Shown here piece after piece: positions 10,088 through 19,592 of a DNA stretch of 64,000 nucleotides. The notes under the pieces were generated by a model. That model worked only from the letters and a program-made list of their open reading frames with translations. It searched no databases and was not told the origin of the DNA. Position 1 is the stretch's first letter; each line of letters starts with the position of its first letter. A program made the position numbers and the translations under genes. This DNA comes from Lewinella sp. JB7 (GTDB lineage Bacteria > Bacteroidota > Bacteroidia > Chitinophagales > Saprospiraceae): contig NZ_JANCTD010000005.1 in assembly GCF_024297185.1 (NCBI RefSeq), positions 62,001 through 126,000 of the forward strand, given 5' to 3'.

Positions 10088-10645
10088 ATGTCTAGAATTG
10101 GCAAAAATCCGGTTGGCCTCCCTTCGGGCGTCACCGTTACCGTAAGCAAGGGAAACCTCGTTACGGTCAAAGGCCCCAAGGGCCAGCTCACCCAACAAGT
10201 TGACCCCGACATGGGCATCGAGGTGAAAGAATCCGAGATCCAGGTAACCCGGCCGACCGACAGCAAGCGTCACCGCAGTTTTCACGGTCTGTACCGTTCG
10301 CTGCTCGCCAACATGGTCGAGGGCGTTACCAACGGCTACACGCTGTCGCTGGAGGTCATCGGCGTCGGTTACCGGGCGGAGAACAAGGGCAATCTGCTCA
10401 TCCTCACCCTGGGGTACTCTCACCCCATCTACTTCGTCGTCCCGTCGGAAGTAAGCGTGGAGACCGTCAGTGCGAAGGGTAAGAACCCCATCATCACGCT
10501 GAAGAGCATGGACAAGCAGCTTATCGGACAGGTAGCCGCCAAGATCCGCAGCCTCCGCAAGCCGGAGCCCTACAAAGGAAAGGGTATCCGCTTCGAAGGA
10601 GAAACCATCCGCCGTAAAGCTGGTAAGACCGCCGCTAAGAAGTAG
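10088..10645 (+). CDS. rplF: 50S ribosomal protein L6
   Basis: Large-subunit protein near the sarcin-ricin loop and factor-binding site. 185 residues. It begins [17 protein letters not shown], contains the internal [11 protein letters not shown] segment and ends with the [22 protein letters not shown] signature region. It precedes rplR by 19 bases. Confidence 0.97.
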   Translation: MSRIGKNPVGLPSGVTVTVSKGNLVTVKGPKGQLTQQVDPDMGIEVKESEIQVTRPTDSKRHRSFHGLYRSLLANMVEGVTNGYTLSLEVIGVGYRAENKGNLLILTLGYSHPIYFVVPSEVSVETVSAKGKNPIITLKSMDKQLIGQVAAKIRSLRKPEPYKGKGIRFEGETIRRKAGKTAAKK

Positions 10646-10664
10646 TAGGCCAAAAGTAAAAGCA

Positions 10665-11018
10665 ATGCAACTAACGAAACTCAAGCGGCGCAAGCGTATT
10701 CACTCCCGCGTCCGCAAAAAAATTCAGGGTACGGCCGATCGTCCGCGCCTCAATATCTTCCGCTCCAATCGGTACATCTACGCTCAGCTGATCGATGACG
10801 TTACCGGGAACACCCTGGCCAGCGCTTCCAGCTTCGAGGCGAACGTTGCCAACGAGGGTAATAAGTCCGACCAGTCGAAGGAAGTCGGAAAGCTCATCGC
10901 CGAGCGCGCCAAGGCCGCCGGCATCGAACGAGCCGTGTTTGACCGCGGTGGTTATTTGTATCACGGTCGGGTGAAGTCACTCGCTGAAGGTGCCCGCGAG
11001 GGTGGCCTGAACCTTTAA
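10665..11018 (+). CDS. rplR: 50S ribosomal protein L18
   Basis: 5S rRNA-binding protein of the central protuberance. 117 residues. It shows [20 protein letters not shown] and the C-terminal [21 protein letters not shown], both diagnostic. It is 11 bases upstream of rpsE. Confidence 0.97.
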   Translation: MQLTKLKRRKRIHSRVRKKIQGTADRPRLNIFRSNRYIYAQLIDDVTGNTLASASSFEANVANEGNKSDQSKEVGKLIAERAKAAGIERAVFDRGGYLYHGRVKSLAEGAREGGLNL

Positions 11019-11029
11019 AATAAGCTCCA

Positions 11030-11617
11030 ATGGCTGATAATAGAAACAACAGCGGCGGCGGTGGTAACAACCGCAACAGCAATCGTCGTGACTCCCGTGA
11101 TAACCGGGGCCGGAACAACCGCGGTGACCAGCACGAATCCGATCTGAAGGAAAAGATGGTAGCCCTTAACCGGGTTTCCAAAGTAACCAAGGGTGGTCGC
11201 ACCTTCACCTTCGCTGCCATCGTCGTGGTTGGTGACGGTAACGGAAAGGTCGGGCACGGCATGGGCAAGGCCCGTGACATTTCCGAGGCTATTCAGAAGG
11301 CTACCGATATCGCCCGTAAGAGCATGATCAAGGTGCCCCTGTACAAAGGAACCATCCCCCACGAGCAGTTGGGTAAGTACGGTGCCGGTAAGGTCCTGCT
11401 CAAGCCCGCTAGCGAGGGTACCGGTGTAATTGCCGGTGGTGCCATGCGCGCCGTTCTCGACATCGCCGGAGTACACAACGTACTGGCCAAGTCGCAGGGC
11501 TCGTCCAACCCCCACAACGTAATCAAGGCCACGATCGACGCCCTGCAGAAGCTGCGCAGCCCGCAGACCATCGCCAAGCAGCGCGGAATTTCCATGGAGA
11601 AACTCTTCGAAGGCTAA
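11030..11617 (+). CDS. rpsE: 30S ribosomal protein S5 with Asn/Gly/Arg-rich N-terminus
   Basis: Small-subunit protein important for decoding accuracy and mRNA entry. 195 residues, about 25-30 more than E. coli. The S5 core begins with [19 protein letters not shown] at about residue 38, followed by [10 protein letters not shown] and [15 protein letters not shown]. The first ~36 residues are a low-complexity Asn/Gly/Arg/Asp tail that is probably disordered. S3 from the same operon has a similar tail at its other end. Confidence 0.96.
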   Translation: MADNRNNSGGGGNNRNSNRRDSRDNRGRNNRGDQHESDLKEKMVALNRVSKVTKGGRTFTFAAIVVVGDGNGKVGHGMGKARDISEAIQKATDIARKSMIKVPLYKGTIPHEQLGKYGAGKVLLKPASEGTGVIAGGAMRAVLDIAGVHNVLAKSQGSSNPHNVIKATIDALQKLRSPQTIAKQRGISMEKLFEG

Positions 11618-11654
11618 TTCACGTCCACCCGCCTCCGGGCGCAAACCATGTATC

Positions 11655-11828
11655 ATGGCAAAGATTAAAATTACCCAAGTCAAGAGTGTGATCGACCGGC
11701 CAAAGAGCCAGAAGGATACCATCAAGGCGCTTGGCATTAAGAAAATGAACCAGACCGTCGAGCGGGAAGACACCCCCGTAATCCGCGGTATGGTTAATAA
11801 GGTAAGTCACCTCGTCGTAGTCGAGTAA
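11655..11828 (+). CDS. rpmD: 50S ribosomal protein L30
   Basis: Short large-subunit protein. Read directly from the bases: ATG at 11655, 57 residues, stop at 11826-11828. The translation opens MAKIKITQVKSVIDRPKSQ, then KALGIKKMNQTVEREDTP, matching L30. It lies 37 bases after rpsE and 112 before rplO, the expected place. Confidence 0.95.
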   Translation: MAKIKITQVKSVIDRPKSQKDTIKALGIKKMNQTVEREDTPVIRGMVNKVSHLVVVE

Positions 11829-11940
11829 ATCGGTTCGCCCGGGAAACCCGGCGGTGCGGAATCTCCGGCTACGGAATCCGCCGGATGGCTGCGGCCATTT
11901 AATCGGCCGATACTGGACACGGTGATCAAAATAAAATATA

Positions 11941-12387
11941 ATGGAACTCAATAATCTCAAGCCCGCCGCCGGCTCTACCAAGTCGGGTAAGCGGATTGCC
12001 CGCGGACAGGGATCCGGACGCGGTGGTACCTCCACCCGTGGCCACAAGGGCGCCAAGTCGCGCAGCGGTTACAAGAGCAAGCGTAACTTCGAGGGCGGAC
12101 AGATGCCCCTGCAGATGCGGTTGCCCAAGCGTGGATTTAACAGCCCGAATCGTGTAGAATACGTAGCTTTGAACCTGGAGCATTTGCAGGCGATCAGCGA
12201 AAAGCACAACTTGACCGAGATTACCCCCACCGCCCTCTATGATGCCGGTATCGTAAAGAAGAACGATCGGATCAAGGTTCTCGGGAACGGTGAGCTGACT
12301 TCGGGTCTTTCGATTACCGCTCACGCCGCGAGTGCTTCCGCGAAGGAAGCCATTGAGAAGGCCGGTGGTAGCCTCACCATTGCCTAA
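11941..12387 (+). CDS. rplO: 50S ribosomal protein L15
   Basis: Late-assembly large-subunit protein. 148 residues. The Gly/Arg-rich N-terminal part (GKRIARGQGSGRGGTSTRG) and QMPLQMRLPKRGF are family hallmarks. The C-terminal domain ends IEKAGGSLTIA. A hairpin followed by a short T run lies between this gene and secY. Confidence 0.97.
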   Translation: MELNNLKPAAGSTKSGKRIARGQGSGRGGTSTRGHKGAKSRSGYKSKRNFEGGQMPLQMRLPKRGFNSPNRVEYVALNLEHLQAISEKHNLTEITPTALYDAGIVKKNDRIKVLGNGELTSGLSITAHAASASAKEAIEKAGGSLTIA

Positions 12388-12424
12388 TTTAGCCCCTACG
12401 CAGGAGTGGATAAAGATTTAAACG

Positions 12425-12463
12425 AGAATACGGAGGTACCAATGGTATCCCGTATTCTGTTTT
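12425..12463 (+). terminator. Hairpin between rplO and secY, possible attenuator
   Basis: An outer stem AGAATACGG/CCGTATTCT continues into an inner stem GGTACC/GGTATC (one G-T pair, one bulged A) with a three-base loop, then GTTTT. It lies about 40 bases after the rplO stop and 54 before secY. It looks like a weak intrinsic terminator that could lower secY expression relative to the ribosomal genes. The T run is short, so full termination is unlikely. Confidence 0.5.
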
Positions 12464-12516
12464 AGTCTTCACCTTAACCGCCTGATCTTACCGGCGAATC
12501 AATAAAAGAACTTGCC

Positions 12517-13887
12517 ATGAAGTTTTTCGAGAATATAAAGAACATCTGGTCGATCGAGGAGCTGCGCAATCGCATCCTCTTCACGCTCGCCCTCATGGCA
12601 GTTTACCGGCTCGGATCCTTCATTGTTCTCCCGGGTGCCGACGTGGCCGCGCTGAAGGCCAGCCTGGCCAGCCAGGGTGATCCCAACGATCTCCTCGGAC
12701 TCATCAACCTGTTTACGGGAGGCGCCTTCAACAACGCCTCCATCATGGCCCTGGGCATCATGCCCTACATTACGGCCAGTATCATCGTACAGTTGCTGGG
12801 TTTTGCGGTCCCTTACTTCCAGAAACTGCAAAAGACGGAGGGCGAATCGGGACGTAAAAAGCTTACCCAGATCACCCGGGCGCTCACCGTGGCCATCACG
12901 CTGGTCCAGGGAGCGGGTTACCTTACCTACATCAAAACGCAGGGTGGATTAAGCCCCGCCGTCAGCCCATCCGTATTCTGGATCTCGGGCATCATCATTC
13001 TCTCGACCGGCACCATCTTCGCCATGTGGTTGGGAGAGCGCATCACGGATCGCGGCATCGGCAACGGTGTATCCCTGCTGATCACGGTGGGTATCATTGT
13101 CGGTCTCCCGTCCGCCCTGGGTTTCGAGCTCCAGTCGCGCCTGCAGGCCGGAGCGCTCCTGATTTTCGTACTCGAGATGCTCGGCTTCTTCCTGGTCACC
13201 ATGGCTACGGTCATGATCGTAACCGGTGTACGTAAGATTCCGATCCAGTTCGCTAAGCGTATGGTTGGTCGCGGACAGGGGGCAGCGCCCTCCGCCACGG
13301 CACGCGACTACATCCCCCTGAAGGTCAACGCTTCCGGCGTTATGCCGATCATCTTTGCGCAGGCTCTGATGTTCGTGCCCGCGAGCCTCGCGGGTTTTGC
13401 CGGAGGAGATGCCGAGACGAGCTGGCTGGCCCTGCAGTTTAACGACTTTACGTCGCCCCTCTACAACATCGTCTACTTCGTCCTGGTCGTAGCCTTCACC
13501 TACGTCTACACCGCTCTGGTCGTCAACCCCAGTCAGTACACCGAGTACCTGAAGCGTCAGAACGCCTTCATCCCCGGCGTGCGGGGCGGGACCGAGACGG
13601 AAGAATACATTGACTCTATCACCAGCCGCATTACCCTGCCGGGGTCGATCCTGCTCGGTCTCATTGCCATTCTGCCCGCTTTCGTAGCCGGCTTGGGCGT
13701 TAACCAGCAGTTTGCGATCTTTTTCGGTGGTACCTCCCTGATCATCATGGTCGGAGTGGTCCTCGATACGCTCCAGCAAATCGATACTTACCTTCTCATG
13801 CGTAAGTACGACGGCCTCTCGAAGGAGGGCCGTCTACAGGGCCGGGGCACCGGAAGCCGTATGCAGCAGATAGGTGCCGATTTTTAG
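12517..13887 (+). CDS. secY: Protein translocase subunit SecY
   Basis: Channel-forming subunit of the Sec translocon in the inner membrane. 456 residues with about ten hydrophobic segments. The N-terminal FENIKNIWSIEELRNRILFT, the plug-region FTGGAFNNASIMALGIMPYI and the cytoplasmic loop before SGVMPIIFAQ are standard. In most relatives map or infA follows; here a strong terminator and an unrelated secreted protein follow. Confidence 0.98.
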   Translation: MKFFENIKNIWSIEELRNRILFTLALMAVYRLGSFIVLPGADVAALKASLASQGDPNDLLGLINLFTGGAFNNASIMALGIMPYITASIIVQLLGFAVPYFQKLQKTEGESGRKKLTQITRALTVAITLVQGAGYLTYIKTQGGLSPAVSPSVFWISGIIILSTGTIFAMWLGERITDRGIGNGVSLLITVGIIVGLPSALGFELQSRLQAGALLIFVLEMLGFFLVTMATVMIVTGVRKIPIQFAKRMVGRGQGAAPSATARDYIPLKVNASGVMPIIFAQALMFVPASLAGFAGGDAETSWLALQFNDFTSPLYNIVYFVLVVAFTYVYTALVVNPSQYTEYLKRQNAFIPGVRGGTETEEYIDSITSRITLPGSILLGLIAILPAFVAGLGVNQQFAIFFGGTSLIIMVGVVLDTLQQIDTYLLMRKYDGLSKEGRLQGRGTGSRMQQIGADF

Positions 13888-13912
13888 CCTCCAAAATCTG
13901 TTTTTTGAACAC

Positions 13913-13950
13913 GAGCGGATATCCTTCACCGGGATATCCGCTCTTTTTTT
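13913..13950 (+). terminator. Intrinsic terminator after secY
   Basis: A perfect 12-bp stem GAGCGGATATCC/GGATATCCGCTC with a seven-base loop is followed directly by seven T. It lies 25 bases after the secY stop and is the strongest terminator in the first 15 kb. It marks the end of the ribosomal protein operon. Confidence 0.92.
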
Positions 13951-14034
13951 GCGATATTTGCAAAATCACGTGCGCCCTAACCGCCCTGCCAGGGTCATTT
14001 GTTGGGGAGGCATTCTCTCACTAACCCATATCCT

Positions 14035-15069
14035 ATGAAACGAATTTCTACCCTTCTATCCCTCGCGCTCTGTCTCGGCATCGCCATCCCCGTCATGGGG
14101 CAGAATCTTGACTCGGGCCTGGTCGTCTACTACAACTTCGAAGGCGATCTGGTGGATTCCATTTCCGGGACCGCCGCCCCGAGCAACGGTAACCTAACCT
14201 TTGCCGACGACGACAGCAAGACCGGCAGCCAGTCAATCCGGTTTTTCACTACGGACAGCTACTTCAAGACTCCCGCGGAAGCACTGATCCCCGGTCGTGA
14301 GATTGACGGCGGTACGCCGGCCAGTTTCGCGATGTGGGTTAAGCACCGGGGCGCATCCCTGGGGGCTAAGCGCCAGAATTACCTGGCCCAGGAAGATGGC
14401 TGTGGTGCCACCGGCCGGGTTACGCTTTACCTGCAGACGCCGGGTGACGGAGTCAAGGCCGATACCATCGTGTCCTTCGTCGGCAACGACCGGACCAGCA
14501 GCGAATACTCCCCCGTCGGCGTCGCCGCCGATGAGTGGATTCACCTCGCACTCACCATCGATCCCGAGACCCGCCTGTTCAATTTCTACGTCAACGGTAG
14601 ACTGACCAACCAGGATTCCCTCACCGGCGGCAAGCAGGTAGAGCCTTCCTGCGGGGAGTACATCGTGGGTCACCATAAGGCCGACGAAACGGAAACCCAG
14701 ACCTTCGACGGTCTGATGGACGACCTGCGTTTCTACAATCGCGTAATCACCGAAACCGAAGTCGCCCTGCTGGCCGGCCTTGATCTAAGTGGTACACGGG
14801 AAGTGCTCGCAGCTTCCGCCCTGAGTCTGTCTGCTAATCCCGTTCGCACCGGAGAAGCGGTCACGGTGAGTCTCGACCACGACGTATTTGCCCCCGGCAC
14901 GGACGTGCAACTGCGAGTGGTTGACCTGCAGGGTCGTCTGGTTCTGTCGCGCACTTACCAGAGTGTTATCGATCGCATCCAGTTAGAGCAGAACCTCGTT
15001 CCCGGTGCCTACTCGGTATCGGTTACCGATGGCCGCCGCCTGGCTTCCGGAAAACTGATCGTGCGGTAG
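14035..15069 (+). CDS. Secreted LamG-domain protein with T9SS sorting domain
   Basis: Probable surface or extracellular protein. I start at 14035 (MKRISTLLSLALCLG), which gives a clean signal peptide ending near VMGQN; an earlier in-frame codon at 13999 would spoil it. Residues ~20-250 look like a LamG/concanavalin-type jelly roll (GLVVYYNFEGDLVDSISG, then EWIHLALTIDPETRLFNFYV and FDGLMDDLRFYNR). The last ~80 residues (SANPVRTGEAVTV to GKLIVR) fit a type A type IX secretion sorting domain. The ligand is unknown. It is monocistronic between two terminators. Confidence 0.88.
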   Translation: MKRISTLLSLALCLGIAIPVMGQNLDSGLVVYYNFEGDLVDSISGTAAPSNGNLTFADDDSKTGSQSIRFFTTDSYFKTPAEALIPGREIDGGTPASFAMWVKHRGASLGAKRQNYLAQEDGCGATGRVTLYLQTPGDGVKADTIVSFVGNDRTSSEYSPVGVAADEWIHLALTIDPETRLFNFYVNGRLTNQDSLTGGKQVEPSCGEYIVGHHKADETETQTFDGLMDDLRFYNRVITETEVALLAGLDLSGTREVLAASALSLSANPVRTGEAVTVSLDHDVFAPGTDVQLRVVDLQGRLVLSRTYQSVIDRIQLEQNLVPGAYSVSVTDGRRLASGKLIVR

Positions 15070-15096
15070 GCCTCGCCGACCGAATGACCAGCTGAT

Positions 15097-15135
15097 GCCG
15101 GCCCCCGCTCCTCACGGACGGGGGCCGGCGTTTTT
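15097..15135 (+). terminator. Intrinsic terminator after LamG protein
   Basis: A perfect 11-bp GC stem GCCGGCCCCCG/CGGGGGCCGGC with an 11-base loop is followed by GTTTTT. It lies 28 bases after the stop of the LamG-protein gene and separates it from the MATE gene. Confidence 0.9.
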
Positions 15136-15185
15136 GGGAGGCACCGCAACTTTCGGTTGTTCCCCTTTCGTTAGTTACCTACGCT

Positions 15186-16574
15186 ATGCAAGGAAAGATC
15201 TGGACCACCCTCCGCCGGGCAATTACGGGCGAAATGCACGATTACACCCGGGGTAGCATTCGCCAGGGAATCGTTCTGCTGGCCATTCCCATGATGCTCG
15301 AAATGGCAATGGAAAGCGTATTCGCGCTGGTCGATACCTTCTTTGTAGGGCGTATAGGGGTGTATGCACTGACCACGATCGGTCTTACCGAAGTGATGAT
15401 GACGCTGATCTATTCGGTGGGCATCGGACTGAGTCTGGCTCCCATGGCACTCATTGCGCGGTTCGTCGGGGAAAAGAATACCGCCCAGGCGAGTCGGGCC
15501 GCCGGGCAATCCATCGTGCTGACGCTCCTGCTTAGCGCGCTCATCGCCGTGCCCGCCTATCTCTATGCGGCCGATCTGCTGCGGCTGATGGGGGCGAGTG
15601 AGGAGGTCGTGGACGCCGGCATCGGCTATACCCGGATCATGTTTGCCGGCAACGGTATCATCATGCTGTTGTTTCTGCTTAACGGCATTTTTCGCGGCGC
15701 GGGAGAGGCTGCCACCGCCATGCGGGTGCTCTGGATCGCTAACGGGATCAACATCGTGCTCGATCCGATCTTCATATTCGGCCTCGGTCCCATACCGGGC
15801 TTCGGGGTGGAAGGGGCAGCCATCGCTACGACCATCGGACGGGGCCTGGGAGTAGCCTATCAACTGTACATACTGTTCTCCGGCAGGTCCATCGTACGGA
15901 TCGCCGGTACCCGGTGGCGGATAGACGCGTCCATGCAGTTGCGTATAGTACGCATTGCGGCCAACGGTGCCTTCCAGTACCTGATCGGATCGGCGAGTTG
16001 GATCTTTCTGGCCCGGGTAGTGGCCAGCTTCGGAGATTCCGCGGTGGCCGGGTACACCGTAGCTATTCGACTTATTTTATTTACCCTGCTCCCGGCGTGG
16101 GGGCTTTCCAACGCCGCCGCCACATTCGTCGGACAAAATCTGGGTGCCCAACAACCGGGACGTGCCGAGCGGGGCGTTTGGTGGACCTTGGGAATTACCA
16201 GTGTTTACCTGCTCGTGCTCTCCTTCGGGTACTACATTTGGGCGGGTCCGCTGGTGCAAGCATTCACGGAAGATCCCATGGCACTGGGGTACGGACGTGA
16301 TGCTCTCCAAGTATTTGCCATTGGCTACGTGTTTTTCGGACTGGGTCTTATTCCCGTTCAGGCCTTCAACGGTGCCGGGGATACCCTGACCCCGACACTA
16401 CTCAACTTCGTATGCTTCTGGCTGCTGGAGATCCCACTCAGCTACTACCTGGCCGTAGGGCTGGGACTGGAGGTGCGGGGCGTCATCTGGGCCGTAGTCG
16501 TAGCTGAACTGGTACTGGCCATCATTGCTCTCGTGCTGTTCCGGCGGGGGCACTGGAAAACCAAGGTCATCTGA
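15186..16574 (+). CDS. MATE family efflux transporter
   Basis: Inner-membrane antiporter of the MATE/MOP superfamily; such proteins export drugs or metabolites with Na+ or H+. 462 residues with about twelve hydrophobic helices in two similar halves. The first-helix block IPMMLEMAMESVFALVDTFFVG is typical, and the second half repeats it (LIGSASWIFLARVVASFGD). The substrate cannot be read from sequence. It converges on the following methyltransferase, overlapping it by eight bases at the 3' ends. Confidence 0.93.
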   Translation: MQGKIWTTLRRAITGEMHDYTRGSIRQGIVLLAIPMMLEMAMESVFALVDTFFVGRIGVYALTTIGLTEVMMTLIYSVGIGLSLAPMALIARFVGEKNTAQASRAAGQSIVLTLLLSALIAVPAYLYAADLLRLMGASEEVVDAGIGYTRIMFAGNGIIMLLFLLNGIFRGAGEAATAMRVLWIANGINIVLDPIFIFGLGPIPGFGVEGAAIATTIGRGLGVAYQLYILFSGRSIVRIAGTRWRIDASMQLRIVRIAANGAFQYLIGSASWIFLARVVASFGDSAVAGYTVAIRLILFTLLPAWGLSNAAATFVGQNLGAQQPGRAERGVWWTLGITSVYLLVLSFGYYIWAGPLVQAFTEDPMALGYGRDALQVFAIGYVFFGLGLIPVQAFNGAGDTLTPTLLNFVCFWLLEIPLSYYLAVGLGLEVRGVIWAVVVAELVLAIIALVLFRRGHWKTKVI

Positions 16575-17169
16575 CGTCGTCGGATCGTCGGACCATGATC
16601 ACCACCCCCGTTGACCACGCCAGACTCGTCAGGTAAAACTCCTCCCGAGCGTGCAGGTCTTCCAGTAAGGCCGTAGCGCGTTCCAGGTGGCCCGCCGGCC
16701 AGTTGTCCTGGGGGATCATATCGTCGACAACGTACATACCTCCCGCTTTGACCAGTTCGAGTGCTTCGTCCAGATGATTGTACTTGCCGGGCCAGGTATC
16801 CGCGAAAATCAGATCGAAGGGCGGTCCCCGGTATGATCTGAGCCAGTGCTCTCCGTCGGTGTTTACGATCGTGACGCGATCATCCCGGGCAAACAATTCA
16901 GCAGTGAATGCCGAGTAGATCCGTTCGTTTTCGACGGAAATTACCGAAGCCCCCTTATCCATGCCCGCGACTATCCAGGATAGGGAAAGCCCCAGGCCCG
17001 TTCCGAGTTCCAGGAACCTTCCCCCCGGACGGGACGCCACCAGGGTACGCAGTAACGACCCCACCTGCATGTCGGCGGGCATGGTAAAGCCCCGTTTCTG
17101 CGTTTCCAGCTGAATTGCTCTTAAAAAAGGAGGGTCCGAATGGGGTTTTTGTGGGGAGTCGCCAATCAT
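16567..17169 (-). CDS. Class I SAM-dependent O-methyltransferase-like protein
   Basis: Probable small-molecule methyltransferase of the O-methyltransferase (Methyltransf_24) type. 200 residues. SAM motif I is FLELGTGLGLSLSW near residues 52-65, the acidic residue ending strand 2 is in VISVENE, and the PFDLIFADTWPGKY segment fits motif IV. The chain is shorter than cation-dependent catechol methyltransferases, but the DDMIP segment could bind a metal. The substrate is unknown. It is transcribed alone. Confidence 0.82.
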   Translation of the reverse strand: MIGDSPQKPHSDPPFLRAIQLETQKRGFTMPADMQVGSLLRTLVASRPGGRFLELGTGLGLSLSWIVAGMDKGASVISVENERIYSAFTAELFARDDRVTIVNTDGEHWLRSYRGPPFDLIFADTWPGKYNHLDEALELVKAGGMYVVDDMIPQDNWPAGHLERATALLEDLHAREEFYLTSLAWSTGVVIMVRRSDDVR

Positions 17170-17290
17170 ACTAGGGTGTGTGGTGTGTTAGCAAAATAAG
17201 GGCCGCCGGTGGCGCGGCATATGGTCAATTACGGGGCTTTTTCCGGTCTCCGGTTCGCTTTCGGGTCACGGAGTACCTTCGCCTTTCCTT

Positions 17291-18493
17291 ATGGCATTAC
17301 GAACGGTTGTACTAGGCGGCGGGGCCGCCGGATTTTTTGCCGCTATCCGTATCGCGGCACGTCACCCGGACTGGGAAGTTTCCATTCTGGAGCGGGGCAG
17401 GTCCGTGCTGGAAAAGGTGCGCATCAGTGGAGGCGGGCGGTGCAACGTGACGCACGCCTGCTGGGACCCCGCCGAACTGGTACGCTATTATCCCCGGGGA
17501 GAGAAAGAGCTGCTGGGGCCATTCCATAAGTTCGCCTGTGGGGACACCATGGCGTGGTTCGGTGACCGCGGCGTGGCCCTGAAGATCGAGGAGGATGGTC
17601 GGGTTTTCCCCGAATCCGATAGCTCGCAGACCATCATCGACTGCTTATGGGCGGAGGCGAAGCGCCTGGGGATCCGGATCGTCACGGGCGCCCGGGTGGA
17701 GTCGTTTACCGCTCCCGCGTCCCCGCCCGAACCCTGGGCCGTAACCGTTGGCGGGAGTACCTACTACGCGGACCGGCTCGTGGTAACGACCGGAAGCAAC
17801 CCCGCCGTTTGGAAACTGTTGCGGGGGATCGGTCACCAGCTGATCGATCCGGTGCCTTCCCTGTTTGCGCTTAACATCAAGGATACCCGGTTGGCGGGCT
17901 TGTCCGGCATCAGCCTGCCGTGGGTACAGCTGCGGGCCGGTAGATTGCAGGCCGATGGTCCGTTGCTCATTACCCACCGGGGGCTGAGCGGCCCGGCCGT
18001 CTTGCGCCTGAGTGCCTGGGGCGCCCGCGAGCTGCATCCGCTGGGGTACGATTTTGAGTTGTTCGTGAACTGGGTGGCCCGGCGCCCCGCAGATGTGGAA
18101 ACGGCGTTGGCCGGTACGAATTTGGCCCGTAAGCAGGTAGCAAAGAATTCGCAATTGGGACTGCCGGCCCGCCTCTGGTACACCCTGGTTATTGCGGCGG
18201 GTATAGCCGCGGACCAGCAGTGGGCCCACGTGACCAGCGACCAGCGTGCCGCACTGATCACGGAGCTTACCGCCGGTCGCTTCCGGGTAAAGGGAAAGGC
18301 CACGAACAAGGACGAGTTTACCACGGCCGGTGGCGTCGATCTGCGGGAAGTGGATTTTCGCAGCTTCCAGTCGAAGGTACATCCCACGCTGTATCTGGCG
18401 GGGGAGGTGCTCGATATCGACGCCATTACGGGGGGCTTCAACTTTCAGGCGGCCTGGACGGGCGGCTGGCTGATCGGTGAGCACATTCAGTAA
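17291..18493 (+). CDS. YhiN/HI0933-family FAD-dependent oxidoreductase
   Basis: Flavoprotein of the NAD(P)/FAD-dependent HI0933 family, whose physiological substrate is mostly unknown. 400 residues. The Rossmann motif VVLGGGAAGFFAAIRIA is at residues 6-22, the family signature KVRISGGGRCNVTHA near residue 42, and the C-terminal YLAGEVLDIDAITGGFNFQAAWTGG block is diagnostic. It ends 20 bases before a convergent gene, with no obvious terminator. Confidence 0.9.
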   Translation: MALRTVVLGGGAAGFFAAIRIAARHPDWEVSILERGRSVLEKVRISGGGRCNVTHACWDPAELVRYYPRGEKELLGPFHKFACGDTMAWFGDRGVALKIEEDGRVFPESDSSQTIIDCLWAEAKRLGIRIVTGARVESFTAPASPPEPWAVTVGGSTYYADRLVVTTGSNPAVWKLLRGIGHQLIDPVPSLFALNIKDTRLAGLSGISLPWVQLRAGRLQADGPLLITHRGLSGPAVLRLSAWGARELHPLGYDFELFVNWVARRPADVETALAGTNLARKQVAKNSQLGLPARLWYTLVIAAGIAADQQWAHVTSDQRAALITELTAGRFRVKGKATNKDEFTTAGGVDLREVDFRSFQSKVHPTLYLAGEVLDIDAITGGFNFQAAWTGGWLIGEHIQ

Positions 18494-18512
18494 TTCCCGT
18501 GCCGTCGACTCG

Positions 18513-19592
18513 TTAGCGTAAACCATACCGTGGCTGGCGGTCGTCCGCAAGGTCCGATTCCTTGCTTATGTATCGTGCGGCTGCTTCCGTATGCGCGCTC
18601 ACTCCATTAATAATCTTCAGTCGTTGCGCTTCGACGGGGTTGGGATCGAAGAGCGTGGATTGCAGCGAGACGTTGGTGCGGCCGCTGTGCACCGAAAAGC
18701 CGGCCGCGTCCGAATTATCCTGTAGCAAGCAGTGGTTCAGACTCACCCGGGTCGTAGCGTGCGGGGTTTGGGCAATGGCGCCACCGCTGCCCCGGCTGCG
18801 GTTGTTGATGAAGGTGCAATAGTTGAAGGTGTACACCCCGTGGTAAAGGAGTTGCGTTCCCCCGCCGGTGCGATCGGCGCTGTTATCGGCGAACAAACAG
18901 TTATTGAAATCCGCCGCGCCCGCGATGGCGAGGACTCCACCTCCCTTGGAGCCGGAGTTGTTGACGAAGCGGCAGTCCGTGAAGGACGCGGGTTGGCTAC
19001 CCTCCAGCCGCACTCCGGCGAAGTACCGGTCCGACCGCCCCCGGATGCCCTCGAAGAGGCAGTCGATGACGCTGATGCGGCTGTGGTAAACATCCAGTCC
19101 TATGTCCGTACGGGTGGGTGAATCCGGCAGATTGCCGATGATCAGGCCATCCAGCCGGGTATGACCGGCATTGTACCGCACCGACAAGATGGGAGCCCCG
19201 GCCATTCGTTGGGTTAAGCGCGTGGGGAAGCGGATCGGATCGCGCTCGTTACCCCCTTGCCCCCCGCCCCGGTAGCCTCCGCTAATGGTGAGGTTGGGCA
19301 CGGTGATCTCGAAGGTGTTGGCTGACTGGTTGTCGTTCCGGCGCCCGGGAGCGTAAGTGCCGGTGGCCAGGCGAATTTCGCGTACGCGCCGGTCGTGTTC
19401 GGCACGCAGGAGAGCATCCTGTAGATTAGTGATGGGCGTCTCCCAGCTGGCTCCGGTACCACCACGGGCCGTATTGGCGTCCACGTAGAGTACGGATCCC
19501 GGCGGCGGGTCGTAGTCCCCCCGGATAAGGGTAACGACGGAGAAAAAGATGGAAAATACGGCGAGTAAGTAAGGAGAAGAAAGCGTTGTCAT
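18513..19592 (-). CDS. Secreted right-handed beta-helix protein
   Basis: Likely exported protein with a parallel beta-helix fold. I start at 19592 (MTTLSSPYLLAVFSIFF), which gives a signal peptide; an earlier frame start at 19643 adds 17 residues. The mature N-terminus GSVLYVDANTARGGTGASWETP is typical of bacterial surface proteins with helical repeats. Coils then recur as FTDCRFVNNSGSKGGG, FNNCLFADNSADRTGG and FNYCTFINNRSRGSGG. No type IX sorting domain is seen at the C-terminus, which is odd for this organism. No catalytic residues are recognisable. Confidence 0.78.
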   Translation of the reverse strand: MTTLSSPYLLAVFSIFFSVVTLIRGDYDPPPGSVLYVDANTARGGTGASWETPITNLQDALLRAEHDRRVREIRLATGTYAPGRRNDNQSANTFEITVPNLTISGGYRGGGQGGNERDPIRFPTRLTQRMAGAPILSVRYNAGHTRLDGLIIGNLPDSPTRTDIGLDVYHSRISVIDCLFEGIRGRSDRYFAGVRLEGSQPASFTDCRFVNNSGSKGGGVLAIAGAADFNNCLFADNSADRTGGGTQLLYHGVYTFNYCTFINNRSRGSGGAIAQTPHATTRVSLNHCLLQDNSDAAGFSVHSGRTNVSLQSTLFDPNPVEAQRLKIINGVSAHTEAAARYISKESDLADDRQPRYGLR

